DNA from: Usitatibacter sp035624355
GTDB lineage: Bacteria; Pseudomonadota; Gammaproteobacteria; Burkholderiales; Usitatibacteraceae
DNA length: 64,000 nucleotides
Assembly: GCA_035624355.1 (NCBI GenBank)
Contig: DASPRQ010000033.1
Location: forward strand, 11,796 to 75,795
Direction: 5' to 3'
Below are positions 19,353 through 27,183 of the stretch, in pieces. Every line of letters begins with the position of its first letter. The stretch's first letter is position 1. Made by a program: the position numbers and the translations under genes. The notes under the pieces are model-generated. The model was not told where the DNA came from. It did no database searches and saw nothing but the letters and a program-made list of their open reading frames with translations.

Positions 19353-19850
19353 TCAGCGCGGGATGAATTGCCCGGTGCGCGGATCGACGTAGCCGCCGGG
19401 AACCTCGTGGAGCACGGCGCCGGTCTTCGGGTCGATCGCGACCTTGCCCGTGGGCACGATCACTCTTCCGGTCTTCGCGTCCACGACCGGGGCGGGCGGG
19501 CGCGCGAGCTCGAGGCGCGCGCGGCCCGGTTCGTTCGCGGCCGGCGCGGGAGGCGGCGGCAGCGGCTTCACGGTGCTCGGGTAGGGCTCGATCGCCGCGC
19601 GGGGCGGGTGTGCCGTGGTTTCGCCGGCCGTGGCGCCGCGTGCGAGGGCTTCGGGGCTCATCAGCAGCCGGCCGAGCTCGGTGCGCGCCGCCTCGCGCTG
19701 CGCCGGGGTCGCCGTGGCGCTGTCGATCACGGCTTGCAGTGCGTGCATGCGCGTCTCGACGTCGGGCGGCGGGGGCCAGGCTGGCGTGCCCGCCGCCGCG
19801 CCGGTCGCCGTCGCGACGGCGAGGAGCACGCCCGGCAGCCGCGCGCCCAT
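19353..19850 (-). CDS. Exported proline-rich protein with Asp-x-Lys/Arg-Thr-Gly repeats
   Basis: A 165-residue protein of unknown function. It has a signal peptide (LPGVLLAVATATGAAAG), an alpha-helical segment (VETRMHALQAVIDSA), a proline-rich linker and a C-terminus with three near-repeats: VVDAKTGRVIVPTG, AIDPKTGAVLHEVPGG and YVDPRTGQFIPR. The repeated D-x-[KR]-T-G turns resemble beta-hairpin repeats of surface proteins. ATG 19850 follows the upstream DUF1684 gene by 5 bp. I do not recognise a named family. Confidence 0.7.
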   Translation of the reverse strand: MGARLPGVLLAVATATGAAAGTPAWPPPPDVETRMHALQAVIDSATATPAQREAARTELGRLLMSPEALARGATAGETTAHPPRAAIEPYPSTVKPLPPPPAPAANEPGRARLELARPPAPVVDAKTGRVIVPTGKVAIDPKTGAVLHEVPGGYVDPRTGQFIPR

Positions 19851-19855
19851 GGCCT

Positions 19856-20743
19856 TCAGCCGCGCTCCCGTGGCGGATACTTCTCGCCCGCCTCGATCCG
19901 TGCGTCGAGGACGTTCTGCTTCGGAGGCAGCGGGCAGGTGGTGAACTTGCTGAACGCGCACGGCGGGTTGTAGGCGCGGTTGAGGTCGAGCATGAACGTC
20001 GCACCCGGGGCGGGCTTCTTCTCCACGAAGAGGAAGCGCCCCGAACCGTACGTGGTCTTGCCGGCGGTCGCGTCCCGGAAGATGAAGAAGAGCCCCCCGG
20101 CGTCGCCCAGCGCGTCGAGGCGGTAGGTCTTGCCGTCGAGCTGGAACTCGGCGTACCCGGGCGAGGGCGCGTCCGAGACCTCGTCGATGATGTTCACGAT
20201 GGGGATGTGGTGCTGCGGCTCGTAGGCGACGAACTTCGCCGGGACGCGATAGCGCTCCCGCACCGGGTACCAGACGCGCCCTCCGAAATGGGCGCGGTGG
20301 GGGCTCTGGTTGTCGGCCAGCCGCAGCACGTAGCGCCCGTCGCGCTCGATCACGTGGAACGACGCGCGGCCCATCGCGACCCAGTCCGGGACGTCGCCGC
20401 TCGTGTCCATCACCGTGTCGGTCATCGGGATGCCGTCCTTCGTCATCGCGAGGCCCGGCTCGAGCTTCACGGCGACGCGCCCCGGCTCGACGGTGATGGT
20501 GCCCATCCGGCCGGGACCGAGGCCCGCGGGGAACACGACGTCGTTGGCCGCGCCCGTGCCGAAAGTGTTCGCGCCCGGCTTCAGGACGTAGCGGCCGGCG
20601 AGCGTGAGCCAGCCGTTGTCGGCGCGCAGGTGCGCCTCGACTCTCGCGCGCCAGGCCTCGACGCTCTTCACGTAGTCGGAATCGGCGGCGAGCGCGGGCG
20701 CGGCGAGCGCGGCGGCGAGCGCGAGGAGCGGAGCGATCTTCAT
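19856..20743 (-). CDS. DUF1684 domain-containing exported protein
   Basis: A 295-residue protein with a clear signal peptide (MKIAPLLALAAALAAPALA). It has the DUF1684 pattern: WRARVEAHLRADNGWLTLAGRYVL, an FGGRVWYPV segment, and the C-terminal DLNRAYNPPCAFSKFTTCPLPP with two conserved Cys, followed by LDARIEAGEKYP. Function in this family is not established. It sits 48 bp downstream of waaF and directly before the small repeat protein gene. Confidence 0.85.
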   Translation of the reverse strand: MKIAPLLALAAALAAPALAADSDYVKSVEAWRARVEAHLRADNGWLTLAGRYVLKPGANTFGTGAANDVVFPAGLGPGRMGTITVEPGRVAVKLEPGLAMTKDGIPMTDTVMDTSGDVPDWVAMGRASFHVIERDGRYVLRLADNQSPHRAHFGGRVWYPVRERYRVPAKFVAYEPQHHIPIVNIIDEVSDAPSPGYAEFQLDGKTYRLDALGDAGGLFFIFRDATAGKTTYGSGRFLFVEKKPAPGATFMLDLNRAYNPPCAFSKFTTCPLPPKQNVLDARIEAGEKYPPRERG

Positions 20744-20791
20744 CGTGGGTTCGATCTCCGGGACGTCCGGTAGGTTCGGCGCGACGGGGCT

Positions 20792-21793
20792 TCAGGACGC
20801 ATTTTCCTCCATCGCCTCGAGGACCGCCCGCGGATCGAGCTTCTCGAGGCAGTCGGTGTGGCCCAGGGGGCAGACGCGGGCGAAGCACGGGCTGCACGCG
20901 AGCCGCAGGCTGAGCACCCGGGCGCGGGGCGATAGCGGCGGCGTGAACTCCGGGCTCGAGGAGCCGAAGAGCGCGGCGGTGGGCCGGTCGAGCGCGGCGG
21001 CCACGTGCATGAGGCCCGAGTCGTTCGTGACCACCTGCGCGGCGGAGGCGAGAAGGTCGATCGCTTCGTCGAGGGAGGTGCGCCCCGCAAGGTCCACGCA
21101 AGCCTCTCCCGCCGCCTCGCGGATCGAGGCCGCGATCGGCGCATCGGCGCCCGATCCCAGCAGCCAGACCTGCCAGCCGCGCCCGCCCAGCGTGCGCGCG
21201 AGGGTGGCGAAGTGGCGCGCGGGCCAGCGCTTGGCCGGCCCGTACTCGGCGCCGGGGGCGAAGGCCGCGGCGGGCCGGTCGCTCGCGAGGCCGAGCCGCC
21301 GCAGGGTCTGCGCCGCGCTCGCGGCGTCGGCCGCCAGGCGGGGCCGCGGCACGGGGCGGCGCAGCGCCTCGCCCGCGGGTTGCGCGAGCGCCGCGTAGCG
21401 CTCGACGATGAGGGGCAGCGCCCGCTCGTCGAGGGCGCGCAGGTCGTTCAGCAGCCCGTAGCGCATCTCGCCGCGGTAGCCCGTGCGCACCGGGATCGCT
21501 GCGTGCCATGGGACGAGGGCCGATTTCCAGCTGTTGGGCAGCACCACCGCGCGGTCGTAGGGCGCGAGCGAGCGCGCGAAGGCGCGCCGCTTCCCGAGCT
21601 CGAGGTCGCCGTGGCCGAAGGGCAGCGCGATCGCCTGCCGCACCTCGGGCATCCGCCGATAGATGGGCAGCGCCCAGGCGGGCGCGAGGACGTCGACGGA
21701 TCCGCCGGGGTCGAGCTGCACGAGGCGCTGGATCAGCGAATGGGACAGGACCGCGTCCCCGATCCAAGAAGGCCCGACGACCAGCGTTCGCAT
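20792..21793 (-). CDS. waaF: ADP-heptose:LPS heptosyltransferase II
   Basis: A 333-residue GT9-family glycosyltransferase. It begins TLVVGPSWIGDAVLSHSLIQ, has the ADP-heptose-binding AAFAPGAEYGPAKRWP motif, and ends with TNDSGLMHVAAALDRPTAALFG and the CSPCFARVCPLGHTDCL cysteine cluster typical of WaaF. It adds the second heptose to the inner core of lipopolysaccharide on the cytoplasmic side of the inner membrane. The position beside ilvE and the zinc-finger gene is common in betaproteobacteria. Confidence 0.93.
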   Translation of the reverse strand: MRTLVVGPSWIGDAVLSHSLIQRLVQLDPGGSVDVLAPAWALPIYRRMPEVRQAIALPFGHGDLELGKRRAFARSLAPYDRAVVLPNSWKSALVPWHAAIPVRTGYRGEMRYGLLNDLRALDERALPLIVERYAALAQPAGEALRRPVPRPRLAADAASAAQTLRRLGLASDRPAAAFAPGAEYGPAKRWPARHFATLARTLGGRGWQVWLLGSGADAPIAASIREAAGEACVDLAGRTSLDEAIDLLASAAQVVTNDSGLMHVAAALDRPTAALFGSSSPEFTPPLSPRARVLSLRLACSPCFARVCPLGHTDCLEKLDPRAVLEAMEENAS

Positions 21794-21850
21794 GGATGGG
21801 GTCCGGGCTTCGACCGCGCCGTCCGCCTCAGGCCGGCGCGGGCCCGGCGC

Positions 21851-22051
21851 CTAGTGGGCCGCGGGGGCCCCGCCGACGAGCTTGTAGAGCGTGCCGCAAT
21901 AGGGGCAGCGCACCTCACGCGTCGCCTCGATGGGCAGGTACACGCGCGGGTGCGCGTTCCACAGCTTCTCGGAAGGCAGCGGGCAGTGCAGCGGAAGGTC
22001 CGCCGCCGTCACCTCGACCGTGCGCTGGTCAAGCTCGGACGGCAGCGACAT
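21851..22051 (-). CDS. Zinc-finger domain protein (zf-CHCC type)
   Basis: A 66-residue protein with HCPLP...W...HPRVYLPI and a CPYCGTLYKL knuckle, the CHCC zinc-finger pattern related to the mitochondrial complex I NDUFS6 domain. In betaproteobacteria this small gene commonly sits between ilvE and waaF. It overlaps the 3' end of ilvE by 23 bp, so its translation is probably coupled. Role unknown. Confidence 0.88.
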   Translation of the reverse strand: MSLPSELDQRTVEVTAADLPLHCPLPSEKLWNAHPRVYLPIEATREVRCPYCGTLYKLVGGAPAAH

Positions 22052-22979
22052 TTTCGGACTGCACGGGGGTGAGCCAGTGGTGGTACTTGCGGTTGCGGCC
22101 GGCCACGATCTCGAAGAAGGCGGTCTGGATGCGCTCGGTCACGGGCCCGCGCGAGCCGCTTCCGATCACGCGCCGGTCGAGCTCGCGGATGGGCGTGACC
22201 TCCGCCGCGGTGCCCGTGAAGAAGGCCTCGTCGGCGATGTAGACGTCGTCGCGCGTGATGCGCGTCTTCTCTACCGCGATGCCGAGATCGGCGCAGATCG
22301 ACTGCACGCTTCTCCACGTGATGCCGTCGAGCGCGGTGGTGAGCTGCGGCGTGTAGACGCGCCCGTCCTTCACGATGAAGAGGTTCTCGCCGGGGCCCTC
22401 GGCGACGAATCCGTCGGTGTCGAGGAGCAGGCCCTCGTCGTAGCCCTCCTGGGTCGCCTCGAGGTTGGCGAGGATCGAGTTGGCGTACGTGGTCGACACC
22501 TTGGCGCGCGCCATCGTCACGTTCACGTGGTGGCGCGCGAACGACGACGTCTTCACCCGGATGCCGCGCTTGAGCCCCTCCTCGCCGAGGTAGGCGCCCC
22601 ACGGCCACGCGGCCACCGCGACGTGCACGCGCGCGCCGACCGGCGACACGCCCATCTTCTCGGACCCGTAGAAGGCGATCGGTCGCAGGTAGCAGCTTTC
22701 CAGCTTGTTGGCGCGCACGACTTCGCGCTGCGCGGCCATGATCTCGTCCTTCCCGTAGGGAATCTCCATCATGTAGATCTTGGCCGAGTTGAACAGGCGG
22801 TCGGTGTGCTCCTTCATGCGGAAGATGGCCGTGCCGATCTCGGTCTTGTACGCCCGGACGCCCTCGAAGACCGCGAGCCCGTAGTGCAGCGAGTGGGTGA
22901 GGACATGGGTGGTGGCCTCGCGCCAGGGCACGAGCTTGCCGTCGTACCAGATGAAGCCGTCGCGGTCTGCCATCGACAT
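22029..22979 (-). CDS. ilvE: Branched-chain amino-acid aminotransferase
   Basis: A 316-residue class IV PLP-dependent transaminase: WYDGKLVPWREATTHVLTHSLHYG at the start, AKVSTTYANSILANLEA around the active-site lysine region, then DGFVAEGPGENLF and FFTGTAAEVTPI. It catalyses the last step of Leu, Ile and Val synthesis. ATG 22979 has a CGGAG site 5' to it; a second ATG lies two codons later. Confidence 0.94.
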   Translation of the reverse strand: MSMADRDGFIWYDGKLVPWREATTHVLTHSLHYGLAVFEGVRAYKTEIGTAIFRMKEHTDRLFNSAKIYMMEIPYGKDEIMAAQREVVRANKLESCYLRPIAFYGSEKMGVSPVGARVHVAVAAWPWGAYLGEEGLKRGIRVKTSSFARHHVNVTMARAKVSTTYANSILANLEATQEGYDEGLLLDTDGFVAEGPGENLFIVKDGRVYTPQLTTALDGITWRSVQSICADLGIAVEKTRITRDDVYIADEAFFTGTAAEVTPIRELDRRVIGSGSRGPVTERIQTAFFEIVAGRNRKYHHWLTPVQSENVAAVRA

Positions 22980-23083
22980 GGTGGGGAACTCCGGAATCCG
23001 ATCCGATCGAGAGGGGAAATTCTAGCCCAAAACCGCGCCGCGAGCCCCGCGCGCCCGCGCCGCCGCCCGAGCGGGCTCTGTGC

Positions 23084-23089
23084 CATAAT
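23084..23089 (+). promoter_or_regulatory. Possible -10 element upstream of the adenylate cyclase gene
   Basis: CATAAT at 23084-23089 sits in the divergent ilvE/cyclase gap, 57 bp before ATG 23146. No convincing -35 is seen, so this is only a candidate. Confidence 0.3.
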
Positions 23090-23145
23090 CGACCCCGGCG
23101 ACAGAAGCCCCGCGCGAACGACAAACAAGGGAGAACGACGAGCCG

Positions 23146-24441
23146 ATGCCCGCGGATCCGCTGCGCAATCCGCCGGGCAGCCCCGCAGCCACCGGGGCGC
23201 CCGGACTCACGCCCGAGGAGAAGCTCTCGGGCGACATGCTGATGCTCACGACGGGCTTCATGATGTGCGCGGCTGCGCTCTGGCTCGCCGTGTACTGGAG
23301 CATGGGCTACCAGTATTCGACCGCGATCCCCCTCATCTTCCAGGGCCTGTCGCTGGTCACCGTCATGCTGTACTGGAAGTTCCGGCGCCTGGAAGCCTTC
23401 GCGGTGCTGCAGCTCGCGCTCATCCTCTTCACGCCGTTCGCGATGCAGTGGGCGATCGGCAACTTCGTGAACTCCTCGGGGGTGAGCCTCTGGGGCCTGA
23501 TGGCGCCCGTGGGGGCCGTGACCGTGCTCGGCACGCGCCAGTCGATGCCGTGGTTCTTCGCGTGGCTGTTCATGACGGTGATGGCGGGCGTCTTCGACTA
23601 CATGCTCTCGGGCACCGTCCAGCGCTTCGACCTGCAGACGGTCGCGGTGTTCTTCGTGCTCAACTTCGCCGCGATCTCGGTGATGATCTACTCGCTGCTG
23701 TGGTACTTCGCGAACGAGAAGCAGAAGCTGCGCGCGCTGGTCGACGCCTCCCACGAGGAGATCCGCCTCGAGCGCGACCGCAGCGAGAAGCTGCTGCTCA
23801 ACATCCTCCCGCCGGCCATCGCCGAGCGGCTGAAGAGGAACGAGGTCAACATCGCGCAGGGCCACGCGGACGTGACCGTGCTCGTGGCCGATATCGTGGG
23901 CTTCACGCGCATGACCGAGGAGCTCTCGCCGGTGGAGACGGTGAAGATGCTGAACGACATCTTCACGAGCTTCGACGACATCGCCGACCGCTACGGCGTC
24001 GAGAAGATCAAGACGATCGGCGACGCGTACATGGCCGCCGCCGGGCTCGAGACGGGCGCCCAGGTGCACTACGCCGACGCCGTCGCCCACTTGGCGCTCG
24101 AAATGCTGGCGAAGGTCGACGAATACCGGCGCCGCGCGGGCGAGCGCATCGAGGTGCGCATCGGCATCGGCACGGGGCCCGTCGTCGCCGGCGTGATCGG
24201 CAAGAAGAAGTTCATCTACGACATGTGGGGCGACACCGTGAACGTCGCCTTTCGCATGGTCGCCGAGGCCCGCGCCGGCACGATCCAGATGGACTTCACC
24301 ACCCACCGGCGGCTGCAGCACCGCTTCCGCTTCGAGGAGCCGCACGAGGTGGAGATCAAGGGCAAGGGGCGCATGCAGATCTTTCGCCTGCTCGGCCCGC
24401 TCGAGGCGCCGGAGGGGCGCCAGGCCGCCTCCCGCGGCTAG
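23146..24441 (+). CDS. Membrane-bound class III adenylate cyclase
   Basis: A 431-residue protein. Residues 32-188 hold about six hydrophobic helices, followed by a helical linker (EKLLLNILPPAIAERLKR) and a class III cyclase domain (about 243-415). Metal-binding Asp are D249 (VADIVGF) and D293 (GDAYM). The adenine-selecting Lys lies in EKIKT (287/289) with D359 in IYDMWGD. Transition-state Asn366 and Arg370 (NVAFR) are present. The set predicts an active homodimeric adenylate rather than guanylate cyclase. The membrane domain is not one I can name. The stop overlaps the convergent glnE stop by 4 bp. Confidence 0.9.
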   Translation: MPADPLRNPPGSPAATGAPGLTPEEKLSGDMLMLTTGFMMCAAALWLAVYWSMGYQYSTAIPLIFQGLSLVTVMLYWKFRRLEAFAVLQLALILFTPFAMQWAIGNFVNSSGVSLWGLMAPVGAVTVLGTRQSMPWFFAWLFMTVMAGVFDYMLSGTVQRFDLQTVAVFFVLNFAAISVMIYSLLWYFANEKQKLRALVDASHEEIRLERDRSEKLLLNILPPAIAERLKRNEVNIAQGHADVTVLVADIVGFTRMTEELSPVETVKMLNDIFTSFDDIADRYGVEKIKTIGDAYMAAAGLETGAQVHYADAVAHLALEMLAKVDEYRRRAGERIEVRIGIGTGPVVAGVIGKKKFIYDMWGDTVNVAFRMVAEARAGTIQMDFTTHRRLQHRFRFEEPHEVEIKGKGRMQIFRLLGPLEAPEGRQAASRG

Positions 24442-27137
24442 CCCGGCCCGAAGAGGGCCTCCCAGAGGCGCTTCACCGCGGCGCGCTCGGCGACGAGATC
24501 GCCGGGGCCGACCCACGCGGTCTCTTCGTCGTTGAGCGCCGCCTCGTGCAGGCGCTGGCGCATCGCGAGGTAGGCCTCGGCGGCTGCGGCGGCGAGCGCG
24601 GGGTCCAGCAGGTCCAGCGCGGCGGCCCGGTTGAGCAGGGTGTGGTTGCCCTTGTTCTCGCGCAGCCCCGGGTGCCGGGGGCCGTCCGCGAGCACGATCG
24701 CCTGCACGCAGAACTCGAGGTCGATCACGCCGCCCTCGGCGTGCTTCAGGTCCTCGACGCGGGCGGCGTGCCGCGCTTCGCGGGTGCGGCGCTCCGCGCG
24801 CATCTTGCGGCGCATGGCGACGATCTCCGCGAGGAGCTTCGCGCGGTCGCGCGGCATCGCGAGGATCTCGTCGCGCACCCGCTCGAAGCGTCGCCCGAGC
24901 GCGCGGTCGCCGGCGCACGCGCGCGCTCGGGTGAGCGCCTGGTGCTCCCACGTCCACGCGCGGCTCGCCTGGTATTCGCGGAAGGCCTCGAGCGAGCTCA
25001 CCAGCAGCCCCGAGGCGCCGTCGGGCCGCAGCCGCAGGTCCATCTCGTAGAGCACGCCCGCCGGGGTGAAGCTCGTCATCCAGGCGTTCACGCGCTGCGC
25101 CACGCGCGCGAAGCCCTCGGCCTGCGCGGCCCGGGCCTCGTCGTAGACGAAGATCACGTCGAGGTCGGAGCCGTAGCCCAGCTCCTTCGCGCCGAGCTTG
25201 CCGTATCCGACGACGGCAAGGCCGGGGACGGGCGCCTCGCGCGTGAGGCCCGCGCTCGCCGCGGCTTCCTCGAGCGTCACGTCGAGGATCGCGTCGGCGA
25301 GCGCCGCCAGCTCGTCGGACAGCGCCATCACCGGGAGCTCGCCCTCGAGGTCCGCGATCGTGAAGCGCAGCACGTGGCGCTGCTTGAAGTGGCGCAGGTG
25401 GTCGAGGAGGCGCTCCACGTCGCCGCCGAGCGCCGCGCACTCGGCACGCAGGGCCGAGCGCTCCGCCTCCCAGTCCGTGGCGGTGAAGCTCGCCGCCGTG
25501 CGCGTGAGCTCGTCGAGCAGGATCGGGTGCCGCGCGAGCAGGCGCGCGGCCCATGCGCTCTTCGCGACCAGGCGCGCCGCGCGCTCGAGGACCCTCGGCT
25601 GCTCGACGAGGAGCGAGTAGTACGCCTCGCGCCCGCCGATCGCCTCCAGCAGGTCGAGCAGGCGCGCGGCCGTGGCCTCGTCTCCGCCCTCGCGCGCGAG
25701 CGCGGAGACGAGCAGCGGCAGCAGCTGCTCGAGGCGCGCGCGCGATGCGGCCGAGAGCGCCCGGTAGCGGCGCGAGCGCGTGAAATCCACGAGGCGCCGC
25801 GCCACGGGCGCGGCCTCCGCGATGCCCGCCTCGGCGAGGTCCTCCGCGAGGCCCTCGGCGTCGCCGCTCGCCTGCGGGTCGTAGAGCCACGCGGCGAGGC
25901 TCGCGGCCCGGGCGTGCTCGGGCGGCGCCTCGAAGAGCGCGCCGAAGGCCTCCTGCACGCGCGCGCGATGCTCCGCGAGGCGTTCGGCGAGCTCGTCCCA
26001 GCTCCCGAACCCCATGGCCTCGGCGACGAGGGCCCGGTGCTCGGGCGCGCGCGGCAGCGACTGGGTCTGCTGGTCGTCGTAGTACTGGAGGCGGTGCTCG
26101 AGGCGCCGCAGGAACTCGTAGGCCCGCTCGAGGGCGGCGGCGCGAGCGCGATCGAGGAGCCCGCGCTCCGCGATCGCCGCGAGCGCGGCGCGGGTGGAGG
26201 TCGTGCGCAGGGCCGGGTCGCGGCCGCCGCGCACCATCTGGAAGAGCTGGGCGGCGAACTCGATCTCGCGGATGCCGCCGGCGCCGACCTTGATGTCGTC
26301 GGCCTTGCGCCGCCGGGTCGCGGCCTCGAAGATGCGCGCGTGCAGCTCGCGCAGCGCGTCGAGCATGCCGTAGTCGAGGTAGCGCCGGTAGACGAAGGGC
26401 TCGACGCGCTCGCGCACGCCCTCGGGCGGGCCCGCGACGACGCGCGCCTTGAGCCAGGCGTAGCGCTCCCAGGGCCGCCCGTGCGCGACGAAGTAGTCCT
26501 CGAGGCCGGCGAGCGAGGCGACGAGCGGGCCGCTGTCGCCGAACGGGCGCAGGCGCATGTCGACCCGGAACGCCTGGCCGTCGGCGGTCGCCTCCGAGAG
26601 CAGCGCGATGAGCCGCCGCCCCGCCGCGGCGAAGAATTCGGCGTGGCTCACCGTCCGCGGCCCGGCGGTCTCGCCTTCCGCGCCGTAGAGGAAGACGAGG
26701 TCCACGTCCGAGGAGACGTTGAGCTCGCCGCCGCCGAGCTTGCCCAGGGCGACGACGGCGAGCGCCGTGCCGTGCGCCGGCTCGCCGTGAGCGGCCGCGG
26801 CCTCGCGCTGCGCCTCCCGGGCCGCCGCCGCGATGCACTCCTCGGCGAGCGCGCCCATGGTGGCGAAGACCTCCTCGAGGGGCGCGAGGCCGTTGAGGTC
26901 GCGATGCGCGAGGCGCACCATCACCCGCTCGCGCAGGCGCCTCAGGCGCACGTCCAGCTCCGCGGGATCGCCGGCGAGCGCCGAGCGCATCCCCGCGCGC
27001 GCGAACGGTTCGCCGTGGCGCGCGGCCAGCTCGTCCACGAGCGCGGGGCGCGCGGCGGCGACGCGCGCGACGTACCGGGAAAGGCGGAGCGTGCGCTCGA
27101 AGGCCGCCCGGAACGACGCGGCGGGGTCGTCCATCAT
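24438..27137 (-). CDS. glnE: Glutamine synthetase adenylyltransferase / deadenylase
   Basis: About 899 residues with two nucleotidyltransferase domains. The N-terminal domain has SSDVDLVFLYG and RVDMRLRPFGDSGPL. The C-terminal domain has GSDLDVIFVYDEA and EMDLRLRPDGASGLL. By family knowledge the N-terminal unit removes and the C-terminal unit adds AMP on glutamine synthetase, controlled by PII. The start is ATG at 27137 or 27134 (tandem ATGs); the frame is open further upstream. It is divergent from yhdP and convergent with the cyclase gene. Confidence 0.95.
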   Translation of the reverse strand: MMDDPAASFRAAFERTLRLSRYVARVAAARPALVDELAARHGEPFARAGMRSALAGDPAELDVRLRRLRERVMVRLAHRDLNGLAPLEEVFATMGALAEECIAAAAREAQREAAAAHGEPAHGTALAVVALGKLGGGELNVSSDVDLVFLYGAEGETAGPRTVSHAEFFAAAGRRLIALLSEATADGQAFRVDMRLRPFGDSGPLVASLAGLEDYFVAHGRPWERYAWLKARVVAGPPEGVRERVEPFVYRRYLDYGMLDALRELHARIFEAATRRRKADDIKVGAGGIREIEFAAQLFQMVRGGRDPALRTTSTRAALAAIAERGLLDRARAAALERAYEFLRRLEHRLQYYDDQQTQSLPRAPEHRALVAEAMGFGSWDELAERLAEHRARVQEAFGALFEAPPEHARAASLAAWLYDPQASGDAEGLAEDLAEAGIAEAAPVARRLVDFTRSRRYRALSAASRARLEQLLPLLVSALAREGGDEATAARLLDLLEAIGGREAYYSLLVEQPRVLERAARLVAKSAWAARLLARHPILLDELTRTAASFTATDWEAERSALRAECAALGGDVERLLDHLRHFKQRHVLRFTIADLEGELPVMALSDELAALADAILDVTLEEAAASAGLTREAPVPGLAVVGYGKLGAKELGYGSDLDVIFVYDEARAAQAEGFARVAQRVNAWMTSFTPAGVLYEMDLRLRPDGASGLLVSSLEAFREYQASRAWTWEHQALTRARACAGDRALGRRFERVRDEILAMPRDRAKLLAEIVAMRRKMRAERRTREARHAARVEDLKHAEGGVIDLEFCVQAIVLADGPRHPGLRENKGNHTLLNRAAALDLLDPALAAAAAEAYLAMRQRLHEAALNDEETAWVGPGDLVAERAAVKRLWEALFGPG

Positions 27138-27143
27138 TGACGC

Positions 27144-27149
27144 TACAAT
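27144..27149 (+). promoter_or_regulatory. Candidate -10 element for yhdP
   Basis: TACAAT at 27144-27149 matches five of six -10 positions and would start transcription near 27156. This leaves about 28 nt before the proposed yhdP start. It also argues against an upstream GTG at 27091 as the yhdP start. The -35 match is poor. Confidence 0.45.
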
Positions 27150-27183
27150 AGCGCACAAAGCCCGCCCGCCCGAGGACCGCAGC

